Source: Diaphorobacter ruginosibacter
GTDB lineage: Bacteria > Pseudomonadota > Gammaproteobacteria > Burkholderiales > Burkholderiaceae_C
NCBI RefSeq assembly: GCF_014395975.1
Contig: NZ_CP060714.1
Span: 2,542,001 to 2,606,000 of the forward strand
Length of the DNA: 64,000 nt
Direction: 5' to 3'
How positions within the stretch are numbered: the first letter of the stretch is position 1; every line of letters starts with the position of its first letter. Under the pieces are notes generated by a model that worked only from the letters and a program-made list of their open reading frames with translations, was not told where the DNA came from and did no database searches. Made by a program: the position numbers and the translations under genes. Positions 1 through 8,780 of the stretch are shown in pieces.

Positions 1-13
1 TCGCGTCACCCGC

Positions 14-304
14 ATGGCGATGGCTTCGCCGACTCATCCAAGCCGACGGGACCAGAAGGAATTCATCGGCATGGTGCAGGAGAAGCAGGTCGCCTTTGCC
101 AAGGCCTGGTGGACCCTTTCCCTGGAAATCTCCAAGGCGCAGCAGGCATTCTTCTGGTCCATGCTGCGTGGCCCGCAGGCGCTCACACAGCAGGTGACCC
201 AGATGCCGCAGACGCTGGAGCGCATCACAGCGCGCTCCGTGGCCCCGATTCATCGCAAGGCCGTGCAGAACTCGCGCAGGCTCTCGAAGACTCCGCTGCG
301 CTGA
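14..304 (+). CDS. Short hypothetical protein, phasin-like (5' end may lie outside the window)
   Basis: A 96-residue reading frame rich in Ala, Gln, Trp and basic residues, with no signal peptide or membrane segment. The amphipathic run around residues 20-60 (VQEKQVAFAKAWWTLSLEI) and the Gln-rich helix after it resemble small polyhydroxyalkanoate granule-associated phasin-like proteins of Burkholderiales, but no diagnostic motif is present. The frame stays open to the left edge of the window, so the true start could be upstream. The function is a guess from composition only. Confidence 0.45.
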   Translation: MAMASPTHPSRRDQKEFIGMVQEKQVAFAKAWWTLSLEISKAQQAFFWSMLRGPQALTQQVTQMPQTLERITARSVAPIHRKAVQNSRRLSKTPLR

Positions 305-506
305 GCCGGCGGACAAGAGCCCCCCGATGAAGGCGTGCGGCATGTGCGCCACAATGGCGCCTCATACACATCGTGCTCAAGAACTTTCCATCCAGGGGCG
401 AGTTACTGGGAGCCATTGCTCCCTTCGCACGCTCGACGCACTACCGCGAATGGCAGTACTTCTGAGCCCTGAGCTTTGAAATGCAGTGATGAGGCGCTTT
501 CCGAAA

Positions 507-1103
507 ATGATCAGCAAACGACATTTCATCCAAACCACCGCGCTCGGCCTGGGTGCCGGAGCCGTGACCGGCGGCCATGCACAGCATGCGCCCCGCACTG
601 CGCGCGGGCCGACCTTGCTCACAGTGAGCGGGCTGATCGGCCCCGGCAACCGAGGTGCCCTCGATCCGCAGCTTGACCAGCTCATGGCCAAGCACCAGGT
701 CAAGTTTTCGAGCGCGCACGCGTTCGACTTTGCGGCACTCACCGCGCTACCGGCGACCTCCATCGAGCCAACGCTTGAATATGACGCAAAAAAACACACC
801 CTCAAGGGACCGCTGTTCGCCGACATGATGAAGGCCTGTGGCGTCGCCTTCGGCCCGAAACTGTCGTTTCTGGTCCGTGCGCTCGACGGCTATGCCGTCG
901 CGATATCGGGGGCGGAGATCGCCGAGCGACGCTTCATCCTTGCCACCCATCTGGACGGCCAGCCCATGGCGCTGGGCGGGATCGGGCCGCTCTGGAGCGT
1001 CTTCGAGCCCGACCGCTTTCCCGCGCTGATGCGGGAGGATCTCAAGCAGAGATTCCGCCTGTGTCCGTGGGGAACCTACCATGTGGAAGTCTCGCAGGGC
1101 TGA
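507..1103 (+). CDS. Exported molybdopterin-oxidoreductase-like protein
   Basis: A 198-residue protein starting MISKRHFIQTTALGLGAGA, a Tat-like signal in which Lys-Arg replaces the twin arginine, followed by a short hydrophobic stretch. The body (LLTVSGLIGP, then a central Cys in MKACGVAFG, then LATHLDGQPMALGGIGPLW) resembles the small stand-alone sulfite-oxidase-type molybdopterin-binding domain annotated in many proteobacteria. An upstream ATG at 486 adds seven residues, but the Tat-like motif fits better from 507. The electron partner and substrate are unknown, and cofactor binding is inferred from fold resemblance only. Confidence 0.6.
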   Translation: MISKRHFIQTTALGLGAGAVTGGHAQHAPRTARGPTLLTVSGLIGPGNRGALDPQLDQLMAKHQVKFSSAHAFDFAALTALPATSIEPTLEYDAKKHTLKGPLFADMMKACGVAFGPKLSFLVRALDGYAVAISGAEIAERRFILATHLDGQPMALGGIGPLWSVFEPDRFPALMREDLKQRFRLCPWGTYHVEVSQG

Positions 1104-1119
1104 GTCATCACCATGCACC

Positions 1120-1144
1120 TCGGCTCGGCTCGGCTCGGCTCGGC
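1120..1144. repeat. (TCGGC)5 pentanucleotide repeat
   Basis: Five perfect tandem copies of TCGGC in the short gap between the molybdopterin-like gene and the SRPBCC gene, 36 bases before the latter's start codon. It lies in the likely 5' leader and is a candidate length-variable tract. Confidence 0.9.
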
Positions 1145-1180
1145 AACGCACCGGTTCATCCATCGACTGGAGATTCCGTC

Positions 1181-1645
1181 ATGTCTTTCTCGCCGCCCTC
1201 CTCCATCCAGGCCACGATGCTGATCCGCAAGCCTGCCGCGGACGTGTTCGAGGCCTTCGTCGACCCGGCCATCACCACGCGCTTCTGGTTCGACCGTTCG
1301 AGCGGCCGCCTCGCACCGCAGGGCACGGCCACCTGGTACTGGGATCATTACGGCGTCAGCGCCGACGTGAAGGTGGTCGTGTTCGAGCCGAGCCGCAGGC
1401 TCGTCATCGAATGGCCAACCCGCACGGAGTGGGATTTCAAGGCGCGGGATAATGACGGCACTTTGGTGACCATCACGGCCTCCGGGTTCACTGGCTCGCC
1501 CGATGAGCAGGTCCGGCAGGCGCTCGACAACACCGAAGGCTTCAATCTGGTGCTCGCCGCCTGCAAGGCGTGGCTGGAGTTTGGCGTGCAGCTCCATGTG
1601 GTTGCCGACAAGGCTCCCGACGCCCGGCCTGCCACAGGGCCGTGA
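1181..1645 (+). CDS. SRPBCC (START/AHSA1-like) domain protein
   Basis: A 154-residue protein. The N-terminal IQATMLIRKPAADVFEAFVD followed by P-A-I-T-T-R-F-W-F is the typical opening of the activator of Hsp90 ATPase homologue 1 (AHSA1)-like SRPBCC superfamily: a beta strand, a helix with DVFEAF, then a Trp-containing turn. The C-terminal helix (EGFNLVLAACKAWLEFGVQL) closes the hydrophobic cavity. These proteins bind hydrophobic ligands, and no specific ligand can be named. The ATG at 1181 is chosen because homology starts there; an in-frame upstream ATG at 1061 would read through the upstream gene and the pentanucleotide repeat. Confidence 0.8.
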   Translation: MSFSPPSSIQATMLIRKPAADVFEAFVDPAITTRFWFDRSSGRLAPQGTATWYWDHYGVSADVKVVVFEPSRRLVIEWPTRTEWDFKARDNDGTLVTITASGFTGSPDEQVRQALDNTEGFNLVLAACKAWLEFGVQLHVVADKAPDARPATGP

Positions 1646-1747
1646 CGACGAGCCCCTATTCGCGGGAGCCTGTTCCCGATTTCCTTTGTCCGGTCGCCGC
1701 GCGGCTTCCCGCGCAGCACCCCTTTGCCCCTTTCCGAACGGATCACC

Positions 1748-2086
1748 ATGCCATTGCCAGCCAACAAACAACGCAGCCGCCGCCAGCGCAAGAAGATGCA
1801 CATCGGCGAATTCCAGGAGCTCGGCTTCGAGTACGAAGTGACTCCCGCCGCAGAGCTCGCCCCCCAGGAGCAGGAAGTGCTCATGGAGAAGTTCCTCGAA
1901 GAGATCATTCTTCCGCGCGGCCTGATGCTGGGCGGCTGGCTGAACGACGGCTTCGTGTCGGCCTTCCCTCGCGGCTCCGCCACCGAGGAAGACCGCCAGG
2001 CCGTGGAAGCCTGGCTCAAGGCCCACGTGAATGGCGCGCAGGTCAAGCTCAGCGCACTCAAGGACGCCTGGTACGTCGAGGACTGA
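1748..2086 (+). CDS. yggL: YggL-family 50S ribosome-binding protein (DUF469)
   Basis: A 112-residue protein beginning MPLPANKQRSRRQRKKMHIG, with a basic N-terminus and the family segment GEFQELGFEYEV, then a C-terminal region ending KDAWYVED. YggL proteins associate with the large ribosomal subunit; their exact role is unclear. The length fits the family. The ATG at 1748 is preferred over the upstream in-frame ATG at 1724, because family homology starts with the basic tail. Confidence 0.85.
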   Translation: MPLPANKQRSRRQRKKMHIGEFQELGFEYEVTPAAELAPQEQEVLMEKFLEEIILPRGLMLGGWLNDGFVSAFPRGSATEEDRQAVEAWLKAHVNGAQVKLSALKDAWYVED

Positions 2087-2211
2087 TCAGGAACGCGCCC
2101 GGGGCACATGGGCGCTCCGGAGCCGCCCCTGTCGACGGGGGGCTGCCATCAACCCTCCGTACGTGTCGACAATGCCCTACGATGGAGGCACGAAACGCGT
2201 TGCCATTTTCC

Positions 2212-2964
2212 ATGACCCCATCGCTGCCCTGGCTCGACCCCGAAGAAGCTTTCCCGCCCGTCTCTCAATCCTGGGGCAGCGAATCCCCCGCGCCCGGCCT
2301 GCTGGCCGCAGGGGCGACACTCGACGTATGGCGCCTGAAGGCAGCCTATGCCAACGGCATCTTCCCCTGGTTCAGCCAGGGACAGCCCATCCTCTGGTGG
2401 AGCCCGGACCCACGCATGGTGCTGCACGTGGACGAGTTCAAGGTCCATCGCTCGCTGCGCAGGACCCTGCAGAAATTCCGTCAGCTTCCGTCATGCGAGG
2501 TGCGGATCGACAGCAATTTCGGCGCCGTCATCCGCCACTGCTCTCAGACTGCGCGCTCTGGTCAGAGCGGAACCTGGATCGTGCCCGCGATGATCGAGGC
2601 CTATGAGCACCTGCACGAGGCAGGCAATGCCCACAGCGTGGAGACCTGGGTCGACGGTCAGCTGGTTGGCGGCCTCTATTGCATCAGCATCGGTCGCGCA
2701 GTGTTCGGCGAATCGATGTTCGCGCACGCCACCGACGCCTCGAAGGTGGCGCTGGCGGCCCTGGTAGGCCTCTGCCGCACGCAGGGAGTCTCCATGATCG
2801 ATTGTCAGCAGAACACCGGCCATCTGGCGTCGCTGGGCGCGCGGGAGATCTCACGCGCACGCTTTCTGGAATCGGTGAGCCGGGCGCGCACGGAAGATGC
2901 GCTCGATTGGAGCTTCAAGCCCGTATACTGGGATTCATTGTTGCCACCGTTGAAGTTCGCGTGA
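2212..2964 (+). CDS. aat: Leucyl/phenylalanyl-tRNA--protein transferase
   Basis: A 250-residue cytosolic enzyme of the N-degron pathway. It transfers Leu or Phe from aminoacyl-tRNA to N-terminal Arg or Lys of proteins, marking them for ClpS/ClpAP. Family hallmarks are PGLLAAGATLDVWRLKAAYA near the N-terminus, GIFPWFSQGQPILWWSPDPR, and later VGGLYCISIGRAVFGESMFA and DCQQNTGHLASLGAREISR. An alternative ATG at 2182 would add ten residues. The stop overlaps the GTG start of the next gene, also a protein N-end transferase, so the two are translationally coupled. Confidence 0.93.
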   Translation: MTPSLPWLDPEEAFPPVSQSWGSESPAPGLLAAGATLDVWRLKAAYANGIFPWFSQGQPILWWSPDPRMVLHVDEFKVHRSLRRTLQKFRQLPSCEVRIDSNFGAVIRHCSQTARSGQSGTWIVPAMIEAYEHLHEAGNAHSVETWVDGQLVGGLYCISIGRAVFGESMFAHATDASKVALAALVGLCRTQGVSMIDCQQNTGHLASLGAREISRARFLESVSRARTEDALDWSFKPVYWDSLLPPLKFA

Positions 2965-3719
2965 CTCAGCTAAACGACCTGCCACTGCAATCCCTGCAGT
3001 TCTACGCCACGGCGCCGTATTCGTGCAGTTACCTGCCCGGACGCTTGGCGCGCTCGCAGGTCGCCACGCCCAGCCACCTGATCCACAACAACGTGTATTC
3101 CGACCTCGTTGCCCACGGCTTCCGGCGCAGCGGCATGTTCACCTACCGCCCCTACTGCGACGGCTGCCAGGCCTGCACGCCCCTGCGCGTGCTGGTCAAC
3201 GAATTCAAGCCCGACCGCAGCCAGCGCCGCGCCTTTGCACAGCATGCAGGCCTGCAGGCACGCGTACTGCGGCTGTGCTTCCTGCCCGAACACTACCAAC
3301 TGTACCTGCGCTACCAGAACGCCCGTCATGCGGGCGGCGGCATGGATCACGACAGCATCGACCAGTACACCCAGTTCCTGCTGCAAAGCCGCGTGAACTC
3401 GCGTCTCGTCGAGTTCCGAGAAACCAACGAGGACGGCACGCCCGGCGACCTCAAGATGGTGTCGATCCTTGACGTGCTGGACGACGGCATCTCCGCGGTC
3501 TACACCTTCTACGAGCCCGAGGAAAAGACCAGCTACGGCACCTACAACGTGCAATGGCAGATCCAGCAGGCACGATCGCTCGGCCTGCCACACGTCTACC
3601 TGGGCTACTGGATCGAGCAGAGCCCCAAGATGAACTACAAGGCTCGCTTCCTGCCGCATGAATTGCTCATCCAGGGGCAATGGCAGCGCAGCAGCCCATC
3701 GTCATTGCAGCGCGGCTAG
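2961..3719 (+). CDS. bpt: Arginyl-tRNA--protein transferase, bacterial Bpt type (leucyl transfer)
   Basis: A 252-residue protein of the ATE/Bpt family. Bacterial Bpt transfers Leu to N-terminal Asp or Glu, complementing Aat. Visible hallmarks are the N-terminal Cys-containing segment YATAPYSCSYLPGRLARSQV, the YRPYCDGCQACTPLRV cysteine cluster, and near the C-terminus TYNVQWQIQQARSLGLPHVY followed by LGYWI and KMNYKARFLPHEL. The GTG start at 2961 overlaps the aat stop (GTGA) and is where homology begins. The aat-bpt pairing is common in Burkholderiales. Confidence 0.92.
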   Translation: MTQLNDLPLQSLQFYATAPYSCSYLPGRLARSQVATPSHLIHNNVYSDLVAHGFRRSGMFTYRPYCDGCQACTPLRVLVNEFKPDRSQRRAFAQHAGLQARVLRLCFLPEHYQLYLRYQNARHAGGGMDHDSIDQYTQFLLQSRVNSRLVEFRETNEDGTPGDLKMVSILDVLDDGISAVYTFYEPEEKTSYGTYNVQWQIQQARSLGLPHVYLGYWIEQSPKMNYKARFLPHELLIQGQWQRSSPSSLQRG

Positions 3720-3792
3720 CCGATTCCAGGCGCTGCCCGGAGACGTGAAGACAGCGGACCAGGGAAGCATCTCCCGGCCCGCTTTTTGCACA

Positions 3793-4494
3793 TCACGGCT
3801 GCAGGTCGAACACCAGTACCTCGGCGTCCTTGCCGTCCGTGATCCGGATGTCAGACTCATCCTGGATCAGCGCGGCATCGCCTTCCTTGAGTGCCTGGCC
3901 GTTGACCTTGAGTTCGCCGCGCACAAGGTGGACATAGGCCTTGCGGGCCGGATCCATCTTCAGTTCGGCATGCTCCGCCCCATCAAACAGGCCGGCATAC
4001 AGGCGAGCGTCAGCGTGGATGTTCACAGCGCCCTCATCACCGCCAGGGGCGGCCACCAGGCGCAGGCGCCCCTTTTTCTCGTCCTGCGGCACAGTGATCT
4101 GCTCGTAGCTTGGAGGCACGCCGGTCTCGTTCGGCTCGATCCAGATCTGCAGAAAATGCGTCGTCTGGCCTTCGGCGTGGTTGAACTCGCTGTGGCGCAC
4201 GCCAGTACCCGCGCTCATGCGCTGCACGTCTCCGGGCGGAATGCCCTTGATGTTGCCCATGCTGTCCTTGTGCGCCAGGTTGCCGCTGAGCACATAGCTG
4301 ATGATCTCCATGTCGCGATGCCCGTGTGTGCCGAAGCCGGTGCCGGGCGCGATGCGATCCTCGTTGATCACGCGCAGGTTGCCCCAGCCCATGTGGCGGG
4401 GGTCGTAGTAGTCCGCAAAGGAAAAGCTGTGACGGGACTTGAGCCAGCCATGGTCGGCCAGACCGCGTTCGTTGGAATGACGGATTGTCAGCAT
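3793..4494 (-). CDS. Pirin family protein (quercetin dioxygenase-like bicupin)
   Basis: A 233-residue bicupin of the YhhW/pirin type. The N-terminal cupin has the metal-binding signature HGHRDMEIISYVLSG (two His and a Glu) and the fourth ligand in SAGTGVRHSEFNHAEG. The C-terminal domain ends VHLVRGELKVNGQALKEGDA. E. coli YhhW shows quercetinase activity in vitro; the physiological substrate is unknown. It is divergently transcribed from a LysR regulator, with a dyad in the 129-bp gap, so control by that neighbour is likely. Confidence 0.9.
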   Translation of the reverse strand: MLTIRHSNERGLADHGWLKSRHSFSFADYYDPRHMGWGNLRVINEDRIAPGTGFGTHGHRDMEIISYVLSGNLAHKDSMGNIKGIPPGDVQRMSAGTGVRHSEFNHAEGQTTHFLQIWIEPNETGVPPSYEQITVPQDEKKGRLRLVAAPGGDEGAVNIHADARLYAGLFDGAEHAELKMDPARKAYVHLVRGELKVNGQALKEGDAALIQDESDIRITDGKDAEVLVFDLQP

Positions 4495-4592
4495 GTGGAG
4501 CTCCTTCAGGTCGATGTGTTGGGGCGTTTGCCCGATGACTCCACTGTAGGTGGGGCCCGGCGTCCTGTGTCACAAGCCTGTTGAATGCATTC

Positions 4593-4607
4593 TTCAATTT
4601 TTTTGAA
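4593..4607. promoter_or_regulatory. Candidate LysR operator (TTCAA-N5-TTGAA dyad)
   Basis: A perfect 5-bp dyad TTCAA/TTGAA around five T residues contains a T-N11-A core (4594 and 4606). It lies 17 bases upstream of the LysR gene start, in the gap shared with the divergent pirin gene. Position and symmetry fit an autoregulatory LTTR box; binding is inferred. Confidence 0.45.
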
Positions 4608-4623
4608 ATAAAATGGATTCATC

Positions 4624-5568
4624 ATGCAAAACGCACGTGCTGTCCTATCGCCCGAAAACTTGGCCATGCTGCAACTGATCGCAGACACGGGGAGCTTTGC
4701 GGCGGCGGCACGCGAGCTGCACCTGGTGCCCAGCGCACTCACCTATCGCGTGCGCCAGATCGAGGACGCGCTCGACGTGCTGCTGTTCGACCGCAGCTCA
4801 CGCCAGGCCCAGCCCACGGCCGCGGGTTCCGAACTGCTTCGCGAGGGCGCACGGTTGCTGGAGGACGTGGATGCCATCGCCAATCACGTGCGGAGGGTTG
4901 CGACGGGCTGGGAACCGCAGTTGACGCTGAGCGTGGACCAGATCATCTCCACGGCGACGGTGCTGGAGCTGGCCGAGGCATTCTGCGCCATCCGGCCCAC
5001 GCCCCCCACACGCCTGAAATTCGCTGACGGCGTGCTGAGCGGCACGCTCGAGGCGCTCACTTCGGGCATTGCCGACCTGGCCATCGGTGTCGCCGTCGAT
5101 GCGCCCAGCGTGGCCGGCCTTCAGAGCGCGCCACTGGGCACCCTGCAATTCGTCTTCGTGGTCGCGCCCCACCACCCGCTGGCCTCCGTGAACGAGCCGA
5201 TCAGCGATTCGGTACTGCGCGAGCACCGCATGATTGCCGTTGCCGATTCGGCACTGCGCACCAACGTCAGCATGGGCATTCTTCCCGGACAGGACGTCAT
5301 GACGGTGGATTCCATGAGAGCCAAGATCCAGGCACAGCTTCGCGGGCTGGGCGCGGGCTTTCTCCCGGAGCCCATGGTGCGCTCGTACCTTGAGGCCGGC
5401 CACCTCGTGATGCGCACCGTGCAGCGGCCCCAGCGCAACGTGCGGCTGAGCTATGCCTGGGGGCGCGGCGGCCAGCGCGCACCGGGTCGTGCGCTGGCAT
5501 GGTGGCTTGAACAGCTCAAGAGCGAGGCAACACAGCGCTCGCTCCTGGAAAATCACCATCATTTCTGA
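4624..5568 (+). CDS. LysR-family transcriptional regulator (divergent from pirin gene)
   Basis: A 314-residue LTTR. The winged helix-turn-helix occupies about residues 12-70 (LQLIADTGSFAAAARELHLV, then SALTYRVRQIEDAL and LLFDRSS), followed by a periplasmic-binding-like effector domain. It is divergent from the pirin gene, the usual layout of an LTTR and its target. An arginine-rich loop and a His-rich tail (ENHHHF) end the protein. The effector cannot be deduced. Confidence 0.88.
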   Translation: MQNARAVLSPENLAMLQLIADTGSFAAAARELHLVPSALTYRVRQIEDALDVLLFDRSSRQAQPTAAGSELLREGARLLEDVDAIANHVRRVATGWEPQLTLSVDQIISTATVLELAEAFCAIRPTPPTRLKFADGVLSGTLEALTSGIADLAIGVAVDAPSVAGLQSAPLGTLQFVFVVAPHHPLASVNEPISDSVLREHRMIAVADSALRTNVSMGILPGQDVMTVDSMRAKIQAQLRGLGAGFLPEPMVRSYLEAGHLVMRTVQRPQRNVRLSYAWGRGGQRAPGRALAWWLEQLKSEATQRSLLENHHHF

Positions 5569-5679
5569 CGCGGAAACACGCGCGGACCCTGCGCCGCGCG
5601 CCTCGGGAAAACGCGAGTTCTCCTGTCCTCAGGGTGGAAGGCACGTCGAAGCCGTGTAGAGTGTGAAGGACTGCTGGCA

Positions 5680-6876
5680 ATGGCAACAGCAATGCCACTG
5701 CCAACTCGGTTTTCGTCGACTGCACATTCATCTCTCCAGACTGGGCCCGTCATGCAAACACGTTCTTCCAAGGATTCCGCACAGGAACACCGCCCCTTCG
5801 GCGGCATCAGGTCCAAACCCAAGCGATTTGCCGTGATCGGCGCCGGCATGGCCGGCATTGCCTGCGCACGCACCCTTCTGCAGGCAGGTCACGATGTGAC
5901 TGTGTTCGAGCAGCACGCAGAAGCCTCAGGCCGCACTGCGGTGGTCCACTCGGCCAGCGGCAGCTTTGATTCGGGAGCACAGTACTTCACCATCCGCGAT
6001 TCGCGATTCCAGAAGGCGCTCGACACCGTCCCCGGCCTGTGCCGCGCGTGGAGCGTGAACACCGTGCGCGTGCTCGATGAAGCCGGCCGCGTGGTCGCTG
6101 CCGCGCCGCCACCCGGCGAACGCCATTGGGTTGCCACTCCCGCCATGGACGCGCTCGTGAAGACCTGGGCGCAGCCACTGGCAAGCGCCGGACGCCTGCT
6201 CACCCGCACGCCCATCGCGGGCATTGAGCGCGACATGCTCAACCCGGAGCAATGGCAGTTGCGCTCGGAAGGCGCTGACGGCGCCAAGCAGGTCCATGCC
6301 GGATTCGACACCGTCCTGCTGGCCGTTCCCGCCCCCGTGGCCCAAGCCATCCTGGGCGAGCACGTGGGTGATTGGGAAGACACCCTGGCCAAGGTCGAGA
6401 TGGCCCCTTGCTGGACACTCATGCTGGGCTTTGCACAGGCCGTGCGCCCGGGACTCACCACGCTCGGTCCCCAGTGGAACGCAGCGCGCAGCACCCACCA
6501 CCGCATCGCGTGGCTGGCACGCGAATCATCCAAGCCCGGGCGCAGCCAGGTCGAGCGCTGGACGGTACAGGCCAGCCCGCAATGGTCGCAGGAGCATCTC
6601 GATGACGACCCCGCACGGGTGCAGGCCAAGCTGCTGCGGGCATTCTCGGAAGTGACCGGCATTCGCGCCACCCCGTCCTCGGTCGAAATACGTCGCTGGC
6701 GCAATGCCCGCACCATCATGCCGCTCGGCCAGCCCGCGCTGTGGGATGAGTCGACGCAACTCGGCCTGTGCGGAGACTGGTGCCTCGGCCACCGCCTGGA
6801 AGACGCCTTTGTCTCGGGCCTCGAACTGGCACTGGCCGCCATTGATGCGGCCCATTCGAACCAGGCATTCTCCTGA
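5680..6876 (+). CDS. FAD-dependent amine-oxidase/renalase-like oxidoreductase
   Basis: A protein of up to 398 residues. The Rossmann FAD motif FAVIGAGMAGIACARTLLQA followed by GHDVTVFE starts at about residue 50. Further on come DSGAQYFTIRDSRFQ, typical of the renalase-like NAD(P)/FAD family, and the C-terminal FAD-contact motif LGLCGDWCLGHRLEDAFVSG. AAGGA lies nine bases before the ATG at 5680; a second ATG at 5752 would remove 24 low-complexity residues and is a real alternative. The substrate is unknown. It stands alone, between LysR and gluQ. Confidence 0.8.
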   Translation: MATAMPLPTRFSSTAHSSLQTGPVMQTRSSKDSAQEHRPFGGIRSKPKRFAVIGAGMAGIACARTLLQAGHDVTVFEQHAEASGRTAVVHSASGSFDSGAQYFTIRDSRFQKALDTVPGLCRAWSVNTVRVLDEAGRVVAAAPPPGERHWVATPAMDALVKTWAQPLASAGRLLTRTPIAGIERDMLNPEQWQLRSEGADGAKQVHAGFDTVLLAVPAPVAQAILGEHVGDWEDTLAKVEMAPCWTLMLGFAQAVRPGLTTLGPQWNAARSTHHRIAWLARESSKPGRSQVERWTVQASPQWSQEHLDDDPARVQAKLLRAFSEVTGIRATPSSVEIRRWRNARTIMPLGQPALWDESTQLGLCGDWCLGHRLEDAFVSGLELALAAIDAAHSNQAFS

Positions 6877-7000
6877 CCTGCTGCCGGGCGGCCGGACCAG
6901 TAGGCGCCGCCCGTGCCTGGACCGGGGTGCCTGCCGATCCAAGCCTGCGGAGTATCCCTAGAATGGAGCGCTTTCCGTTTCGGGAACTCCCAGGCAGTTG

Positions 7001-7978
7001 ATGACAGCACCAGCGTTCGCACGACAAGGGCATGTGGATCGGTATGCAGGCCGCTTTGCCCCCTCGCCCACGGGTCCTCTGCATGCCGGCTCGCTGGTGG
7101 CCGCCCTGGCGAGCTGGCTGGATGCCCGCGCTGCTTGTCATGGCCGGGGCGGCCGCTGGCTCGTGCGTATCGAAGATGTCGATACGCCACGCTGCTCCAG
7201 CGAAGCAGCAGAGACCATCCTTCGGCAGTTGGCCGCGCTGCATTTGCTGCCCGACGAGCCTCCGCTTTTCCAGTCGCAGCGCACGGCACGCTATCGCCAG
7301 GTGCTCGACCAACTGATCGAGTCACACCTGGCCTATCCCTGCAGCTGCACGCGCAAGGAAATCGAGCAGGCGCTGATCGCCTCAGGCCAATCCCACGAGC
7401 GCAATAGCGAACATGTCTATCCTGGCACCTGCCGAGGCGGCCTGCAGGGACGGCCCGCCCGCGCCTGGCGATTTCACACCACCGAGTTCCAGCACCGTCT
7501 GCCCGACGCAATCAACGGTGAGCCTGCATTGTCAAGCCGGGGCGTCCACTGGACGGATCGGCGCCTCGGCGCGCAATTCCAGGACGTGGCAGCCTCGGTT
7601 GGCGATTTCGTGCTACTACGCGCCGATGGCGTCTGGGCCTACCAATTGGCCGTGGTCACCGACGATGCGGATCAGGAAATAACCCATGTCGTGCGCGGAG
7701 AAGATTTGTCGGACAATACTCCGCGCCAAATCCTGCTGCAGAAGGCTCTGGGGTGGGCCACGCCCAAATATCTTCACACGACGCTGGTCCGCGGTGTTGA
7801 CGGGGAAAAGCTATCCAAACAACATGGTGCGCCCCCCATTGACATCAGCCATCCGTTGGCTGCATTGTGCAACGCGGCCCGCGCCCTGGGTTTGCCCGTT
7901 CCAGATCATGTACAGCAGGGAAATTTGTCAGATGCGCTAGCGTTCTGGACACAAGTTTGGATGCATCTGTTTGATTAA
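7001..7978 (+). CDS. gluQ: Glutamyl-Q tRNA(Asp) synthetase
   Basis: A 325-residue paralogue of the GluRS catalytic core that lacks the anticodon-binding domain. It attaches glutamate to the queuosine base at position 34 of tRNA-Asp. Seen here: the class I signature RFAPSPTGPLHAGSLVAALA (HAGS as the HIGH equivalent), a zinc-binding cluster CSCTRKEI with YPGTCRGG, and the KLSKQHGA loop (KMSKS equivalent). The length matches GluQ rather than full GluRS. The ATG at 7001 follows a TTG in the same frame. trmB, another tRNA-modification gene, follows 19 bases later. Confidence 0.92.
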   Translation: MTAPAFARQGHVDRYAGRFAPSPTGPLHAGSLVAALASWLDARAACHGRGGRWLVRIEDVDTPRCSSEAAETILRQLAALHLLPDEPPLFQSQRTARYRQVLDQLIESHLAYPCSCTRKEIEQALIASGQSHERNSEHVYPGTCRGGLQGRPARAWRFHTTEFQHRLPDAINGEPALSSRGVHWTDRRLGAQFQDVAASVGDFVLLRADGVWAYQLAVVTDDADQEITHVVRGEDLSDNTPRQILLQKALGWATPKYLHTTLVRGVDGEKLSKQHGAPPIDISHPLAALCNAARALGLPVPDHVQQGNLSDALAFWTQVWMHLFD

Positions 7979-7997
7979 GAAATTACAATCCTTTCCC

Positions 7998-8753
7998 GTG
8001 ACAACAACAATTTCCCCTATCGCCTCCGACGCGATTGACGCACCAACTGCCGCTGCTGATTCTTCGGCGGCTCCGGCTGGCGTTGCCCATCCCAAGGCCA
8101 TCCGCAGCTACGTCATTCGCGCAGGCCGCGTCACCACTGGCCAGGCCAAGGCGCTGGAGACGCTGGGCCCCCGCTTCGTGCTCGACTATGCCGCCCAGCC
8201 TTTCGATGCTGTCGCAGCCTTCGGCCGTACCGCCCCGCTGATCCTGGAGATCGGCTTTGGCATGGGCGATGCCACAGCCCACATTGCCAGCGTGCGCCCC
8301 GAAGACAATTTCCTGTGCTGCGAGGTGCATGAACCCGGCGTGGGTGCCCTGCTCAAACGCGTGGGCGAACAGAACATCGAGAACATTCGCATCCTGCAAC
8401 ACGACGCCGTGGAAGTCATCGATCACATGCTGCCCGAAGGCAGCCTGGACGGCGTGCACATCTTCTTTCCCGATCCTTGGCACAAGAAGCGCCACAACAA
8501 GCGACGCCTCATCCAGGCACCCTTGGTGGCCAAGCTTGCCGCACGCCTCAAACCCGGCGGCTACATCCATTGCGCCACCGATTGGGAACCTTACGCCGAG
8601 CAGATTCTGGAAGTGCTGAGTGCAGATCCGCACCTTGTGAACACGGCTCCCGCTTACGCTCCACAGCCTGCCTATCGCCCCCTCACCAAGTTCGAGAATC
8701 GCGGCCTGCGCCTCGGCCATGGTGTGTGGGATCTTGTTTTCCGCCGTCGCTGA
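7998..8753 (+). CDS. trmB: tRNA (guanine-N7-)-methyltransferase
   Basis: A 251-residue SAM-dependent enzyme making m7G46 in the tRNA variable loop. After a low-complexity Ala/Thr/Ser N-terminus come the SAM motif LILEIGFGMGDATAHIA, the acidic CCEVHEPGVGALL segment and the TrmB signature FFPDPWHKKRHNKRRLIQ. The C-terminal TKFENRGLRLGHGVWDL is also typical. No ATG fits: the choice is GTG at 7998 or TTG at 7971, which would overlap the end of gluQ. GTG is preferred. Confidence 0.9.
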   Translation: MTTTISPIASDAIDAPTAAADSSAAPAGVAHPKAIRSYVIRAGRVTTGQAKALETLGPRFVLDYAAQPFDAVAAFGRTAPLILEIGFGMGDATAHIASVRPEDNFLCCEVHEPGVGALLKRVGEQNIENIRILQHDAVEVIDHMLPEGSLDGVHIFFPDPWHKKRHNKRRLIQAPLVAKLAARLKPGGYIHCATDWEPYAEQILEVLSADPHLVNTAPAYAPQPAYRPLTKFENRGLRLGHGVWDLVFRRR

Positions 8754-8780
8754 GACGTGCCCCGTCAAGAAGAAGCATCC

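Noticed and set aside
1076..2026. Long minus-strand open frame (316 codons) over the SRPBCC and YggL genes
   Set aside because: It is antisense to two recognisable genes and has GC-rich shadow composition (His/Gly/Arg-rich); no family features.
5889..7511. 540-codon minus-strand frame over the FAD oxidoreductase and gluQ
   Set aside because: Shadow of two well-supported plus-strand genes.
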